NCBI RefSeq assembly: GCF_005885605.1
Contig: NZ_SZVP01000009.1
Span: forward strand, 1-64,000
DNA: 64,000 bases
Origin: Colwellia ponticola
GTDB taxonomy: Bacteria; Pseudomonadota; Gammaproteobacteria; Enterobacterales; Alteromonadaceae
Reading direction: 5' to 3'
Below the pieces are notes generated by a model. That model saw nothing but the letters and a program-made list of their open reading frames with translations, searched no databases and was not told the DNA's origin. Position 1 is the first letter of the stretch. Every line of letters starts with the position of its first letter. The translations under genes were made by a program, and so were the position numbers. Shown piece by piece: positions 8,070-19,024 of the stretch.

Positions 8070-9677
8070 GTGGCAAAAATAATAAGTAAGATAAATACTC
8101 GCAGCCAAGACTTTTTAGACAATGCTGCTCATATGCAAAAACAAGTCGATGATTTGCGTTATAAACTCCAACAAATAAAAATTGGTGGCGGCGACAGTTT
8201 ACAAGAGCGCCACCTTAGCCGCGGTAAATTATTACCACGAGATAGAGTTAACGCCCTATTAGATAAAGGCTCTGCTTTTTTAGAGTTTTCACAACTAGCT
8301 GCTTATAAGGTCTATGATGACAGCGTCCCTTGCGCTGGCATAATTACCGGTATTGGTCGTGTATCTGGACAAGAGTGTGTCATTGTTGCTAATGACGCCA
8401 CAGTTAAAGGCGGTACTTACTATCCGCTTACCGTCAAAAAACACCTTAGAGCACAAGCAATAGCACAAGAGAATAATTTACCTTGTATTTATTTAGTTGA
8501 TTCAGGTGGTGCTAATTTACCTAACCAAGATGAGGTGTTTCCCGATAAAGAACACTTTGGTCGCATTTTCTTTAATCAAGCCAATATGTCTGCTAATAAT
8601 ATTCCTCAAATAGCGGTAGTTATGGGCTCTTGTACTGCTGGCGGCGCTTACGTCCCTGCTATGGCTGATGAGTCTATTATAGTTAAAGAACAAGGCACCA
8701 TATTTTTAGCGGGCCCGCCTCTTGTTAAAGCAGCAACCGGTGAAGTTGTGAGCGCGGAAGATTTAGGCGGCGCTGATGTTCACTGCCGCACTTCTGGGGT
8801 AACCGATCATTACGCACAAAATGATCACCACGCGCTAGACATTGCCCGATCTGCTATTAAAAACTTAAATAGAGTCAAGCCGATAGCAATAGATTTACAA
8901 CAAGTTATTGAACCACAATATCCAAGTAAAGATATTTACGGCATTATTCCTAAAGACACTCGCCAGCCTTATGATATTCGAGAAGTCATTGCTCGCATTG
9001 TTGATGGCAGTAATTTTGATGAGTTTAAAGCCCTTTACGGTACTACCTTAGTCTGTGGCTTTGCACGAATATTTGGCTACCCCGTTGGCATAGTTGCCAA
9101 TAATGGGGTGTTATTTGGTGAGTCAGCCGAAAAAGGCGCACACTTTATTCAACTGTGTGCACAACGAAAAATTCCTTTAGTATTTTTACAAAACATTACC
9201 GGCTTTATGGTAGGCAAGCAGTACGAGTCTAGTGGTATAGCTAAACATGGCGCTAAAATGGTAACGGCTGTTGCCACAGCACAAGTACCTAAGTTTACCA
9301 TATTAATTGGTGGTAGCTTTGGCGCGGGTAATTACGGTATGTGTGGTAGAGCTTATGACCCACGTTTTTTATTTATGTGGCCCAATGCTCGTATTTCAGT
9401 GATGGGTGGCGAACAAGCGGCAGGTGTAATGGCACAAGTTACCCGTGATAAAAAAGAAAAACTAGGTGAACACTGGAGTGATGAGCAAGAGCAAGCATTC
9501 AAGCAACCCATTATTGACAACTATGAACACCAAGGCCATCCGTATTATGCCTCGGCGCGTTTATGGGATGACGGTATTATCGATCCCGCTGACACACGTC
9601 AAGTATTAGGGTTAGCAATCTCTGCCGCCTTAAACAAACCGATTAAAGACACCAAGTTTGGCATTTTCAGAATGTAG
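8070..9677 (+). CDS. liuB: Methylcrotonyl-CoA carboxylase, carboxyltransferase (beta) subunit
   Basis: A 535-aa carboxyltransferase with the paired crotonase-like domains of the acyl-CoA carboxylase beta family. It transfers CO2 from biotin on LiuD to 3-methylcrotonyl-CoA, giving 3-methylglutaconyl-CoA. Typical stretches are [16 protein letters not shown] in the N-terminal half, [14 protein letters not shown], and [20 protein letters not shown] with [11 protein letters not shown] in the C-terminal half, all matching methylcrotonyl- rather than propionyl-CoA carboxylases. Neighbours liuA, liuC, liuD and liuE confirm the pathway. Confidence 0.95.
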   Translation: MAKIISKINTRSQDFLDNAAHMQKQVDDLRYKLQQIKIGGGDSLQERHLSRGKLLPRDRVNALLDKGSAFLEFSQLAAYKVYDDSVPCAGIITGIGRVSGQECVIVANDATVKGGTYYPLTVKKHLRAQAIAQENNLPCIYLVDSGGANLPNQDEVFPDKEHFGRIFFNQANMSANNIPQIAVVMGSCTAGGAYVPAMADESIIVKEQGTIFLAGPPLVKAATGEVVSAEDLGGADVHCRTSGVTDHYAQNDHHALDIARSAIKNLNRVKPIAIDLQQVIEPQYPSKDIYGIIPKDTRQPYDIREVIARIVDGSNFDEFKALYGTTLVCGFARIFGYPVGIVANNGVLFGESAEKGAHFIQLCAQRKIPLVFLQNITGFMVGKQYESSGIAKHGAKMVTAVATAQVPKFTILIGGSFGAGNYGMCGRAYDPRFLFMWPNARISVMGGEQAAGVMAQVTRDKKEKLGEHWSDEQEQAFKQPIIDNYEHQGHPYYASARLWDDGIIDPADTRQVLGLAISAALNKPIKDTKFGIFRM

Positions 9678-9769
9678 CATGCCTTGCTTAGCTAAACGAA
9701 CAACTATTCTTTTAGCTACTTTTCTGGCTGTACTCAACTTATAGCGGCACTCAACGTAAAGGAAAAAAT

Positions 9770-10630
9770 ATGTCGATTAACACATCAACTTCTCTGCTAA
9801 CGCCAACGTTAGTCTCTGATAAAGTGCTTTATACGATAGCAAGCAATGGCGTAGCGACCGTTACTTTTGATAATGGCGAAAAGCATAACGCCTTTGATGA
9901 CGTTATTATTAAGACCTTAACCGATATTTTTCACGATATTGCTCAGCGTGACGACATAAAGGTGATGGTATTAGCTGCAAACGGGAAAAGTTTTAGTGCG
10001 GGTGCGGATTTAAGCTGGATGAAACGCATGGCTGGTTATTCTTATGAAGATAATCTCAAGGATGCCAATGCCTTAGCACAAATGCTCAACGCGTTAAATT
10101 TTCTACCACAAGCGACGATTGCTAAAATTCAAGGGGCAGCTTTTGGTGGCGCTGTTGGGCTGGCGAGTTGTTGTGACATTGTTATTGCTAGCCATAAAGC
10201 CAGCTTTTGTTTAAGTGAAGTAAAATTAGGGCTTATTCCTGCAACCATTAGCCCTTATGTGGTTAATGCCATTGGCTTGAAAGCCTCAAGACGTTATTTT
10301 CAAACAGCTGAGCGTTTTTCTAGCGATAAAGCACAGCAACTTGGCTTAGTTGATGAAGTAGTGGCCGCGGATGAGTTAACGCCAGCAGTAGAGAAAATGA
10401 TAGCGACTTTACTCAGTAATAGCCCTGCAGCAATGAGGCAAGCCAAGCAACTTGCTTTCGATGTTGCTTATCAAGATATTAATGAACAACTACTTAGCGA
10501 CACCAGCGCACGCATCGCTAGCATTCGTGTATCAAGTGAAGGCCAAGAAGGCTTAAGCGCTTTTTTTGACAAGCGTAGCCCGAGTTGGCAACAACCGACT
10601 ACACCGACTACAGCCAAGAGTGAAGGATAA
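9770..10630 (+). CDS. liuC: Methylglutaconyl-CoA hydratase
   Basis: A 286-aa crotonase-family enzyme that hydrates 3-methylglutaconyl-CoA to HMG-CoA. SAGAD (76-80) and FGGAVG (125-130) form the oxyanion hole, and Glu150 (CLSEVKLG) is a catalytic candidate. It lies between liuB and liuD, with only 4 bases before liuD. AAAGGAAA precedes the start. A 10-bp sequence identical to one arm of the LiuR operator (TCAACGTAAA, 9751-9760) overlaps this leader. Confidence 0.92.
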   Translation: MSINTSTSLLTPTLVSDKVLYTIASNGVATVTFDNGEKHNAFDDVIIKTLTDIFHDIAQRDDIKVMVLAANGKSFSAGADLSWMKRMAGYSYEDNLKDANALAQMLNALNFLPQATIAKIQGAAFGGAVGLASCCDIVIASHKASFCLSEVKLGLIPATISPYVVNAIGLKASRRYFQTAERFSSDKAQQLGLVDEVVAADELTPAVEKMIATLLSNSPAAMRQAKQLAFDVAYQDINEQLLSDTSARIASIRVSSEGQEGLSAFFDKRSPSWQQPTTPTTAKSEG

Positions 10631-10634
10631 TTAA

Positions 10635-12695
10635 ATGTTTACTAAAATATTAATTGCTAACCGTGGTGAAATTGCTTGCCGCATTATAAAAACAGCTAAA
10701 AGAATGGGCATTTTAACGGTGGCTGTTTATTCTGACGCTGATCAAAACGCTTTACATGTTCATATGGCTGACGAAGCGATTTATTTAGGCGGTTCACCGT
10801 CACGGGAAAGTTACCTTGTCGGAGAGAAAGTCATTGCTGCCGCTAAAAAAACAGGCGCACAAGCTATCCATCCTGGTTATGGCTTTTTATCTGAAAATGC
10901 TGATTTTTGTCGTGCTTGTAAACAAGAAGATATTATTTTTATTGGCCCGCCTGTTGAAGCCATTGAAGCGATGGGCTCAAAATCCGCCGCTAAGAACATA
11001 ATGCAAAAAGCGCAAGTGCCCTTAGTACCTGGTTATCATGGTGAAGATCAATCACGTGATATCATCAAAAAAGCTGCTGACGACATGGGCTACCCCGTAC
11101 TATTAAAAGCCACCGCAGGCGGCGGTGGTAAAGGGATGCGCCAAATTTGGCATGAAGATGAATTTGATGAAGGTTTAGCGGCGGCCAAACGTGAATCAAT
11201 GTCATCTTTTGGTGATGACACCATGTTAGTTGAAAAATACTTAACCCAACCACGTCATGTAGAGATCCAAGTATTTTGTGATAACCATCAAAATGCGGTG
11301 TACTTATTTGAACGCGATTGCTCAGTACAGCGTCGCCATCAAAAAGTGATTGAGGAAGCGCCTGCTTTTAGCATGAGTGAAACGTTACGCGCGCAAATGG
11401 GTGAGTCGGCAATTAAATCTGCTCAAGCAATTGGTTATCAAGGTGCTGGCACGGTTGAGTTTTTGCTTGATATTGATGGTTCATTTTACTTTATGGAAAT
11501 GAATACTCGCTTACAAGTAGAGCATCCCGTCACCGAAATGATTTCAGGACAAGATTTAGTTGAATGGCAATTACGTGTGGCTTATGGTGAAACACTACCG
11601 AAAACACAACAACAATTAACCATCAATGGTCATGCCTTTGAAGCAAGAATATATGCTGAAGATCCCAGTAATGATTTTTTACCTGCTACTGGGCGATTAA
11701 ACCTGTTAAAAACCCCCATAGAAAGTAAGCATGTCCGTATAGATACAGGTGTTCGCCAAGGTGATGAAGTGAGCGTTTTTTATGACCCTATGATCGCCAA
11801 ACTCATTGTTTGGGATGAAAGTAGAGAAAAAGCCTTACAACGATTAGCCAAAGCATTACGTGAATATCGCATTGAAGGTGTCACCACTAATATCGAATTT
11901 TTATACAATTTAGCGACTACTGACGCTTTTATCAATGCAGAGATAGATACTGGCTTTATTGAAAAAAATAACGATGCTATTTTTCATAAAACAGCTACAC
12001 AACAAGATGGTGAGCGGTTAATCAATCAATTGGCAATTGCGGCTTTATATTTAGTGCTGTCATTGGAAAATAACAATAAAGCGCAAGCGGCGCTAAGTAA
12101 TGATCCCCATTCGCCTTGGCATATCCCTAGCGCTTGGCGATTAAATGAAGCACATAATCATGCACTAACCTTAGCTTATAAGGACATTGAATATGCTCTT
12201 ATCATTGAACAACAACATGAAGCCAGTATTTGCAGTTATATAATCACCATAACAAGTAAAAATGGCACAACGCACACTGTTGAGTGTCAAGGGGAAATAG
12301 CCGGTGAAAAAATAACGGTGACTATTGAGGGGCATCGTAGTCAAAGTGTTATTGCTCATAGCAATAGCAGCATCAGTGTTTATCAAGAGCACGGCGTTGT
12401 TAATTTTAGGGAAATTTCAGCTGATTACGGACAAAGTCAAGATGATGATAATCATGGCGGTTTAACAGCACCAATGAACGGCACTATGGTCAGTGTATTA
12501 GTCGCATCAGGTGAACACGTTAACAAAGGTCAGCCATTAGTTATTATGGAAGCGATGAAAATGGAACATACCATTAAAGCGCCAAGTGACGGCATAATAA
12601 ATGAAGTATTTTTCAGTGCTGGCGATATGGTTAATGGCGGCGCAGAATTATTAGCTTTTTCGGCGCTAGCGTTAATTGATGCTGAGGAGAAATAA
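10635..12695 (+). CDS. liuD: Methylcrotonyl-CoA carboxylase, biotin-containing (alpha) subunit
   Basis: A 686-aa fusion of a biotin carboxylase and a biotin carboxyl carrier domain. The N-terminal domain begins [14 protein letters not shown] and contains the ATP-grasp glycine loop [12 protein letters not shown]. The C-terminal biotinyl domain carries EAMKMEH with the biotin acceptor Lys642, and closes with the usual all-beta fold. It carboxylates its own biotin using ATP and bicarbonate, and works with LiuB. Its stop overlaps the liuE start by one base (TAATG), pointing to translational coupling. Confidence 0.95.
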   Translation: MFTKILIANRGEIACRIIKTAKRMGILTVAVYSDADQNALHVHMADEAIYLGGSPSRESYLVGEKVIAAAKKTGAQAIHPGYGFLSENADFCRACKQEDIIFIGPPVEAIEAMGSKSAAKNIMQKAQVPLVPGYHGEDQSRDIIKKAADDMGYPVLLKATAGGGGKGMRQIWHEDEFDEGLAAAKRESMSSFGDDTMLVEKYLTQPRHVEIQVFCDNHQNAVYLFERDCSVQRRHQKVIEEAPAFSMSETLRAQMGESAIKSAQAIGYQGAGTVEFLLDIDGSFYFMEMNTRLQVEHPVTEMISGQDLVEWQLRVAYGETLPKTQQQLTINGHAFEARIYAEDPSNDFLPATGRLNLLKTPIESKHVRIDTGVRQGDEVSVFYDPMIAKLIVWDESREKALQRLAKALREYRIEGVTTNIEFLYNLATTDAFINAEIDTGFIEKNNDAIFHKTATQQDGERLINQLAIAALYLVLSLENNNKAQAALSNDPHSPWHIPSAWRLNEAHNHALTLAYKDIEYALIIEQQHEASICSYIITITSKNGTTHTVECQGEIAGEKITVTIEGHRSQSVIAHSNSSISVYQEHGVVNFREISADYGQSQDDDNHGGLTAPMNGTMVSVLVASGEHVNKGQPLVIMEAMKMEHTIKAPSDGIINEVFFSAGDMVNGGAELLAFSALALIDAEEK

Positions 12696-13687
12696 TGACC
12701 AAACAAAGCCACTCTTCAAGTGAGAAAGCTAATCAACCGTTGTCGCCTTTACTACCAAGTAAGGTCAAAATCGTTGAAGTAGGACCAAGAGACGGATTAC
12801 AAAATGAAGCTCTCATTAATGGCAGAACGATTAGTGCCGCTGATAAAGTCGCGTTAATTGAGCAGTTAGCTGATGCTGGGATCAGTTATATTGAAAGCGG
12901 TAGTTTTGTTTCACCTAAATGGGTGCCACAAATGGCTACTTCTACTGAGGTTTTCAACACCATAAAACGTGATAACAAGGTAACTTATGCCGCATTAACG
13001 CCGAATATGACCGGCTATAACGCGGCAATAGCCGTGAATGCCGATGAAGTTGCTATATTTTCCTCTGCGTCTGAAAGCTTTAGTCAAAAAAATATTAATT
13101 GCTCTGTAGCAGAAAGCATTGAGCGCTTTGCCCCCATTATAGCGGATGCTAAAAAGCGTAATATCAAAGTTCGTGGTTATGTCTCTTGTGTGGTTGGTTG
13201 TCCTTATGAAGGCGCTATTGCTCCCGAACAAGTAGCTTTAGTTGCTGAAAAATTATTTACGATGGGCTGTTATGAAATATCGCTTGGTGACACCATTGGT
13301 GTTGGTACGCCAGCCAGCGTAATCAAAATGCTGCAAGCGGTAAGTGCACGCGTGCCTAGTAGTCAATTAGCGGTGCACTTTCATGACACCTACGGACAAG
13401 CGTTAACCAATATTTACGCTGCATTACAGTGTGGCATTAGCGTAATAGACTCTGCTATTGCTGGTTTAGGTGGCTGCCCCTATGCTAAAGGTGCATCAGG
13501 TAACGTCGCTACAGAAGATGTTGTTTATCTACTCAATGGCTTAGGTATTACCACCAATATCAATTTCAATAAATTACTACAAGCGGGTTGGTTTATTAGT
13601 CATAAGTTAGGCAAAGCGCCTGTTTCAAAAGTATCACAAGCTTATTTAGCACAACAATCATCACCTGCGCAAACACAGCAAAGCTGA
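12695..13687 (+). CDS. liuE: Hydroxymethylglutaryl-CoA lyase
   Basis: A 330-aa HMG-CoA lyase (TIM barrel) that splits HMG-CoA into acetoacetate and acetyl-CoA, the last leucine-specific step. The N-terminal [12 protein letters not shown] supplies the metal-binding Asp33 and catalytic Arg32. The lyase signature [14 protein letters not shown] contains the active-site Cys261. The 20-residue N-terminal extension is polar and not a signal peptide. The start overlaps the liuD stop and AGGAGA lies upstream. Confidence 0.94.
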   Translation: MTKQSHSSSEKANQPLSPLLPSKVKIVEVGPRDGLQNEALINGRTISAADKVALIEQLADAGISYIESGSFVSPKWVPQMATSTEVFNTIKRDNKVTYAALTPNMTGYNAAIAVNADEVAIFSSASESFSQKNINCSVAESIERFAPIIADAKKRNIKVRGYVSCVVGCPYEGAIAPEQVALVAEKLFTMGCYEISLGDTIGVGTPASVIKMLQAVSARVPSSQLAVHFHDTYGQALTNIYAALQCGISVIDSAIAGLGGCPYAKGASGNVATEDVVYLLNGLGITTNINFNKLLQAGWFISHKLGKAPVSKVSQAYLAQQSSPAQTQQS

Positions 13688-13769
13688 TAAAAGTAAAGCT
13701 AACTTTAGTACCATAGTCATAATAATAAACATTTGATAACTTAATATATATAAGAATCTGGAGGTTACA

Positions 13770-14498
13770 ATGGCAGGATTTGACAAAGTAGTATCGAGCT
13801 ATGAGGAAGCCATGGCTGGACTTACCGATAATATGACCGTGATAGCCGGAGGTTTTGGCTTATGCGGTATTGCAGAAAATTTAATTGCTGAAATAAAACG
13901 TAAAGGTACTAAAGGTCTAACCGTGGTATCGAATAACTGCGGCGTAGATGATTTTGGTTTAGGGGTATTACTAACTAATCGTCAAATTAAAAAAATTGTC
14001 GCCTCATATGTCGGTGAAAATGCTGAATTTGAACGCCAAATGATGGCAGGAGAATTAGAAGTAGAATTAACGCCACAAGGCACACTAGCAGAAAAGATGC
14101 GTGCTGGTGGTGCTGGTATCCCCGCTTTTTATACCGCAACAGGTGTAGGTACGCCGGTAGCTATTGGTAAAGAAGAGCGCAGCTTTAATGGTCGCGATTA
14201 TATTTTAGAAGAAGCGATTACTGGTGACTTTGCCATCGTTAAAGCATGGAAAGCCGATAGGTACGGTAATTTAGTTTTTAGAAAAACAGCTCGTAACTTT
14301 AATCCGTTAGCGGCTAGTGCAGGTAAAATAACCGTGGTAGAAGTAGAAGAAATAGTTGAGGTAGGTGAGTTAGATCCTGATCAAATACATACGCCCGGCA
14401 TTTATGTCAATCGTGTTATTAAAGGGACTTTCGAAAAACGTATTGAACAACGCACTACCCGCCCAGCAGACAAGCAGCAAGTAAAGGGAGAATTATAA
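13770..14498 (+). CDS. scoA: 3-oxoacid CoA-transferase, subunit A
   Basis: A 242-aa family I CoA-transferase alpha subunit. The N-terminus has the glycine-rich CoA-binding stretch [16 protein letters not shown]. With ScoB it activates acetoacetate to acetoacetyl-CoA using succinyl-CoA, so the liu end product can enter thiolysis. A strong GGAGGT precedes the ATG. It follows liuE by 82 bp and overlaps scoB by one base. Confidence 0.93.
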   Translation: MAGFDKVVSSYEEAMAGLTDNMTVIAGGFGLCGIAENLIAEIKRKGTKGLTVVSNNCGVDDFGLGVLLTNRQIKKIVASYVGENAEFERQMMAGELEVELTPQGTLAEKMRAGGAGIPAFYTATGVGTPVAIGKEERSFNGRDYILEEAITGDFAIVKAWKADRYGNLVFRKTARNFNPLAASAGKITVVEVEEIVEVGELDPDQIHTPGIYVNRVIKGTFEKRIEQRTTRPADKQQVKGEL

Positions 14499-15154
14499 TG
14501 GCTTTATCAAGAGAGCAAATTGCCCAGCGTGTCGCCCAAGAACTTAAAGATGGTTATTACGTAAACCTAGGTATAGGTATTCCTACGCTGGTAGCAAACT
14601 ATATTCCATCAACTATTGACGTGATGCTACAATCTGAAAATGGCTTACTTGGTATGGGTCCGTTTCCCACCGAAGATGAAATTGACGCTGACCTCATTAA
14701 TGCTGGTAAACAAACCGTCACCATGGCAACCGGCGCATCTATTTTTGATTCCGCAGAGTCTTTTGCCATGATACGTGGTGGTCATGTCGATTTAACGGTA
14801 TTAGGCGCTTTTGAAGTCGATGTTAATGGTAATATTGCTTCTTACATGATCCCTGGCAAGCTAATTAAAGGTATGGGCGGTGCTATGGATTTAGTCGCTG
14901 GTGCTGACAATATTATTGTGACCATGACCCATGCCTCAAAGCATGGTGTATCAAAATTACTCAATAACTGCACTCTGCCATTAACTGGCAAAGGTTGTAT
15001 TAAAAAAGTATTAACCGACTTAGCATTTATTGAAATTAAAGACGGTAAATTTCATTTACTGGAACGCGCACCTGGCGTTTGTGTAGAAGAGATTGTCAAA
15101 TTAACTGAAGGAGAGTTGGTGGTAACCGGTGAGATACCTGAAATGCAGTTTTAA
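14498..15154 (+). CDS. scoB: 3-oxoacid CoA-transferase, subunit B
   Basis: A 218-aa CoA-transferase beta subunit. The family signature LQSENGLLGMGP holds the catalytic Glu47 that forms the enzyme-CoA thioester, and LGIGIPTLVANY precedes it. The start codon overlaps the scoA stop (TAATG), ensuring equal synthesis of the two subunits. A strong terminator follows at 15298-15336, closing the liu-sco unit. Confidence 0.94.
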   Translation: MALSREQIAQRVAQELKDGYYVNLGIGIPTLVANYIPSTIDVMLQSENGLLGMGPFPTEDEIDADLINAGKQTVTMATGASIFDSAESFAMIRGGHVDLTVLGAFEVDVNGNIASYMIPGKLIKGMGGAMDLVAGADNIIVTMTHASKHGVSKLLNNCTLPLTGKGCIKKVLTDLAFIEIKDGKFHLLERAPGVCVEEIVKLTEGELVVTGEIPEMQF

Positions 15155-15297
15155 TCAATGTAGTGATAAAGATGATTACTTGTCCTTGCTCTTTACACAT
15201 CACTTCACTGTAAAAACCTACAATGTAGCTATTAATAGCGACGACTAACTAAAGTGTAAGCAGTTAATCACATTGTTATAAAATATATAATACCGTA

Positions 15298-15336
15298 ACA
15301 TTAAAAATGCCAGCTTAGCTGGCATTTTTAATGTTA
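15298..15336. terminator. Intrinsic terminator after scoB
   Basis: AACATTAAAAATGCCAGC and its exact complement form an 18-bp stem with a 3-nt loop (TTA). The A/T-rich outer arm supplies the U-tract. It is 144 bp downstream of scoB and ends the liuR-liuABCDE-scoAB unit. Confidence 0.9.
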
Positions 15337-15434
15337 AATTTTTAATGTTCTAGCCTACGCCATGAAAAGACATTAGACTTAATGCATTGCACTTATTATA
15401 ACAATACCCTAGCAGTAAATAACGATACAAATAT

Positions 15435-16586
15435 ATGACTTTAAAACGAAACTACCTTAATAGTAAAAATGCTTTAGTATTAACGGGTGGTGGTGCCCGA
15501 GCAGCTTATCAAGTTGGCGTTTTATCAGCTATCGCAAAGTTTCTACCGCGAAACCATGGCATTCCTTTTCCAATTCTATGTGGAACATCTGCTGGCGCAA
15601 TTAATACGACGTCGTTAGCTTGTTACGCATCGTGTTTTCAGCTAGGTGTAAAAAAACTAGAGTGGGCTTGGAAGAATTTTAATATCTCAAGTATTTATTA
15701 TAATGACCCTATCAATGTATTTAGTCATATAGGTAAAGGTATGCTGGCCAGTTTTCAGGCCGACTATGCGAGTAAAAGTCCGCGTAGTTTACTCAATAAC
15801 GCTCCATTAAGAGAATTACTTAACCAAATACTCGACTTTACTCGCATTGATAATAATATAACGCGTGGCTACTTATCGGCGGTAGCGGTTACTGCTTCAA
15901 GTTATAGTAGTGGTGACTCAATAAGTTTCTTTCAATCGGGTGATAACAACTTACCCTGGTCACGTAGTAAAAGGCGCGGTGAATTATCTCAGTTAAACAC
16001 CGAACACTTAATGGCTTCTGCGGCAATTCCAATGGTTTTTCCGTCGGTTAACATTAAAAACCAACATTTTGGTGACGGCTCTGTTCATCAACTCTCTCCG
16101 TTGAGTCCGGCGATTCATTTAGGCGCAAAGAAAATATTTGTTATTGGTGTTGATCAACCGAAAAACCCTTTAAAAAACAAAGAAAACAATCCTCAACCCC
16201 CCAGTTCAGCAACCGTTGCCGGTCACCTACTCGATTCTATTTTTTCTGATACCCTAAACAGCGATTTAGAGCGAATGGCGCGTATTAACTATACCCTTAA
16301 ATTAATATCCGCTAAAAACAGAGAAGAAAACGAAGGTTTAAAACATATAGACAGTTTTGTCATTAACCCAAGCCATGACTTTAATGCTATTGCCGCTCAA
16401 TATTACTACGACTTACCTTTGTCTATTCGTATACTGTTACGTAGTGTTGGTATAGGTAATGATTCAGAATCAAGTATTCTTAGCTACTTACTGTTTGAAA
16501 AAAACTTTTGTGGGGAGTTAATCAAGTTAGGTTTTGCTGATGCAATGGAAAAAGAACAAGCTATCAGAGCCTTTCTTGATATTTAG
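15435..16586 (+). CDS. Patatin-like phospholipase
   Basis: A 383-aa patatin-family serine hydrolase with the Ser-Asp dyad. The oxyanion glycine motif is GGGARAAY (18-25), the nucleophile elbow GTSAG places Ser52, and DGS gives Asp214. No signal peptide or beta-barrel translocator is seen, so it is probably cytoplasmic or peripheral, unlike secreted type V patatins. It presumably hydrolyses lipid acyl esters, with unknown substrate. It stands alone between the sco terminator and a convergent antiporter gene. Confidence 0.88.
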   Translation: MTLKRNYLNSKNALVLTGGGARAAYQVGVLSAIAKFLPRNHGIPFPILCGTSAGAINTTSLACYASCFQLGVKKLEWAWKNFNISSIYYNDPINVFSHIGKGMLASFQADYASKSPRSLLNNAPLRELLNQILDFTRIDNNITRGYLSAVAVTASSYSSGDSISFFQSGDNNLPWSRSKRRGELSQLNTEHLMASAAIPMVFPSVNIKNQHFGDGSVHQLSPLSPAIHLGAKKIFVIGVDQPKNPLKNKENNPQPPSSATVAGHLLDSIFSDTLNSDLERMARINYTLKLISAKNREENEGLKHIDSFVINPSHDFNAIAAQYYYDLPLSIRILLRSVGIGNDSESSILSYLLFEKNFCGELIKLGFADAMEKEQAIRAFLDI

Positions 16587-16646
16587 CGTTAGCTATCAAG
16601 GAGTAGTAATTACCCAAAAAAATATTAACAGCCTCTACAACTATGA

Positions 16647-18614
16647 TTAATGACCTTCTTGTAGGTAACGTTCTACGCGCTCTACTCTTCTAGGCTTGCC
16701 ACGTACAATTAACGTATCTTGATCGCATAAAACAGTGTCTAATGCTGGCAATTGTGTGTCAATTTCACCGCGCCGTAAGCAAACAACATCAATGCTGCGC
16801 TTTGTTAACGCTAAAGAGGCAAGTGTTTTACCGCACGCAAAAGAGTCACTATTAATAAAAATGGCATGAGCAAATTCAATACGTTCGATAGCCTCTGAGC
16901 TCATATCAGTGTGTTCACCCTGAAAAAAGCCATGTAGGTGATTGTAGTGGTTTTTTCGCTCTTTTTGTACACGACGCATAATTTGAGCAAGCGGTACTCC
17001 TGATAACGACAACACTTGCGACACTAACATCAAACTACCTTCTAGGCTTTCTGGAACCACCTCATTAGCACCTGCTGCTTGTAAAGCGTTAAGCTGATCG
17101 TCATTACGCGTTCTAACTAAGATAGGCACTTGAGGGTTCATGGCTCTAACTTTTTGAATAACTTCTAATGATTGTTTATCACTGCCAAAAGCTATGACTA
17201 CTAGCTTAGCCTTAGCTAAATGCGCGGCGTTAAGTAGTTCAGCTTGACGGGATGAACCAAAGAGCACTTTTTCTCCTGCCTCTCTCGCTTTTTGTGTACG
17301 CAGTGGATCAACATCAATAGCAATAAAGTCAATGCCATCTTGTTTTAAAAAGCGGCTAACCGTTTGACCTACTCGACCAAAACCACAAATAATTACGTGG
17401 TTTTCCAGTGTTTGGTTTTCAGGTAGTTTTGAGAGGTGATGCTTATCTGGTGCTTTTTCTTGACTTAAAAAAAGCCCCCAAGCTCTGGCATTATTGATTA
17501 AGTAAGGAGTAATTGCCATGCTAACAACCCCTGCACCAAGTAACATAGAAGCCACATCAAGCGGTAACACTTGGCTTTGACTAGCTAAGGCAATTAAAAC
17601 AAAACTAAATTCCCCCATTTGCGCCAACATTAAGCCACAAGCCCAAGCATCTTTACTCGATTCACCAGCCTTAACGGCAAGGCTCTTAATCACGATGGTT
17701 TTAATGGCCATAAAGCAAATCATTAAGCCAATTAAACTAAAGGGGGATGAAATCAGTACCATAACGTCTAACTTCATCCCCACGGTAATAAAAAACAATC
17801 CTAGTAAAATATCGCGATATGGCCTAATGTCGGCTTCTAACTGATGTTTATATTCACTTTCACTTAACATCATACCGGCAAGAAAAGCACCTAACGCCAT
17901 AGACAAACCAAACCATTGTGTAAACGCAGCAGCCAATAAGGTTACTAATAAAGTAGTTAAAACAAAGAGCTCATCAGTGCGTACTTGCGCGATAATATTA
18001 AATACTTTAGGAAGTAACCACTTACCAACAAATAATAATAGTGCTACCACTACAACGCCTTTGACCATAGCAAGTATTAATGCCAACGCCATAGAGGTTT
18101 GATTATCAAGTGCTAACATAGGAATAATAATGAGTAGAGGAACAACGGCCACATCTTGAAAAAGTAAAATAGCCACTGACAACTGACTTGATTTTCTTTT
18201 CATCGCCCCACTTTCACTTAATTGTCTAATAACAATAGCGGTGGAAGAAAGCGTTAATATGCCACCTATAACAAAAGCTGCGGGCAAACTTAACCCAAAA
18301 AATAACGCGGCTATCATAAAGACCAATAATGATATAGCGACTTGTAAACTACCCACTTTAATCACTAAGTGACGCATCGCCATTAACCGAGGTAATGAAA
18401 ACTCTAGTCCAAGCGTAAATAATAGAAAAACAATACCTAATTCAGCAAAGTGCTCATAATTAACCTGATCACGCGCAAGATTTAAACCATGCTGGCCGAC
18501 GATGACGCCAGCGACTAAATAAGCAAGTATTGCTGGTAGTTTAATTCGGCGAAATAACCAAACAACAAAAACAGCACAACTTAGTATCGCAAGAATCTCA
18601 AAATATCCGTTCAC
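16647..18614 (-). CDS. Monovalent cation:proton antiporter-2 family protein (KefB/KefC-like)
   Basis: A 655-aa inner-membrane protein. Residues about 1-380 form a sodium/proton-exchanger-type bundle of roughly 12 helices. About 402-520 is an RCK/TrkA-N Rossmann domain starting VIICGFGRVGQTVSRFL, and the rest includes a TrkA-C-like ligand domain. This layout is that of K+/H+ antiporters such as KefB, KefC and YbaL. The ion and gating ligand cannot be read from sequence, and no KefF/KefG partner gene is adjacent. Transcribed convergently with the patatin gene. Confidence 0.88.
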   Translation of the reverse strand: MNGYFEILAILSCAVFVVWLFRRIKLPAILAYLVAGVIVGQHGLNLARDQVNYEHFAELGIVFLLFTLGLEFSLPRLMAMRHLVIKVGSLQVAISLLVFMIAALFFGLSLPAAFVIGGILTLSSTAIVIRQLSESGAMKRKSSQLSVAILLFQDVAVVPLLIIIPMLALDNQTSMALALILAMVKGVVVVALLLFVGKWLLPKVFNIIAQVRTDELFVLTTLLVTLLAAAFTQWFGLSMALGAFLAGMMLSESEYKHQLEADIRPYRDILLGLFFITVGMKLDVMVLISSPFSLIGLMICFMAIKTIVIKSLAVKAGESSKDAWACGLMLAQMGEFSFVLIALASQSQVLPLDVASMLLGAGVVSMAITPYLINNARAWGLFLSQEKAPDKHHLSKLPENQTLENHVIICGFGRVGQTVSRFLKQDGIDFIAIDVDPLRTQKAREAGEKVLFGSSRQAELLNAAHLAKAKLVVIAFGSDKQSLEVIQKVRAMNPQVPILVRTRNDDQLNALQAAGANEVVPESLEGSLMLVSQVLSLSGVPLAQIMRRVQKERKNHYNHLHGFFQGEHTDMSSEAIERIEFAHAIFINSDSFACGKTLASLALTKRSIDVVCLRRGEIDTQLPALDTVLCDQDTLIVRGKPRRVERVERYLQEGH

Positions 18615-19024
18615 AAAAATCCCTTCTATTTGATTTAGGTTAAATAGTCATAATATTCCTAAAAATAAAGATACCCTAAGTGGCAAATTATTGCCGCTAA
18701 CTTAATCACTGTCGTTGATAAACAACTAAACTAGCAGACTATACTTACACAGGATTTACTCAGTGTAGTATTTATTAGCAACGAATAACCATGGCATTAG
18801 ATTAATTGCCCGTTTAGTACGAGATTATCGGGCTTAACGCCAAAAACCAATGTTTTAATCCGTTAACCACGCTTAGTTGACTACTTCACCGCTAATATCA
18901 CCAGAAAAAATAATTGGTATGTTTATTGCTTTTATCTATTTAATTGAGAAATAGCGTCAAAATATACGCCACGTGCAATATTTTATTATTTGACTCTAGT
19001 AGATAAAGTTAACGAGGTTGTCGT
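18615..19024. other. Gene-free divergent spacer before the diguanylate cyclase gene
   Basis: This 410-bp stretch holds the divergent promoters of the antiporter and the GGDEF gene. A short hairpin (GCCCG/CGGGC, about 18809-18834) is the only structure noted. It lacks a T-tract. I see no coding sequence. Confidence 0.6.
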
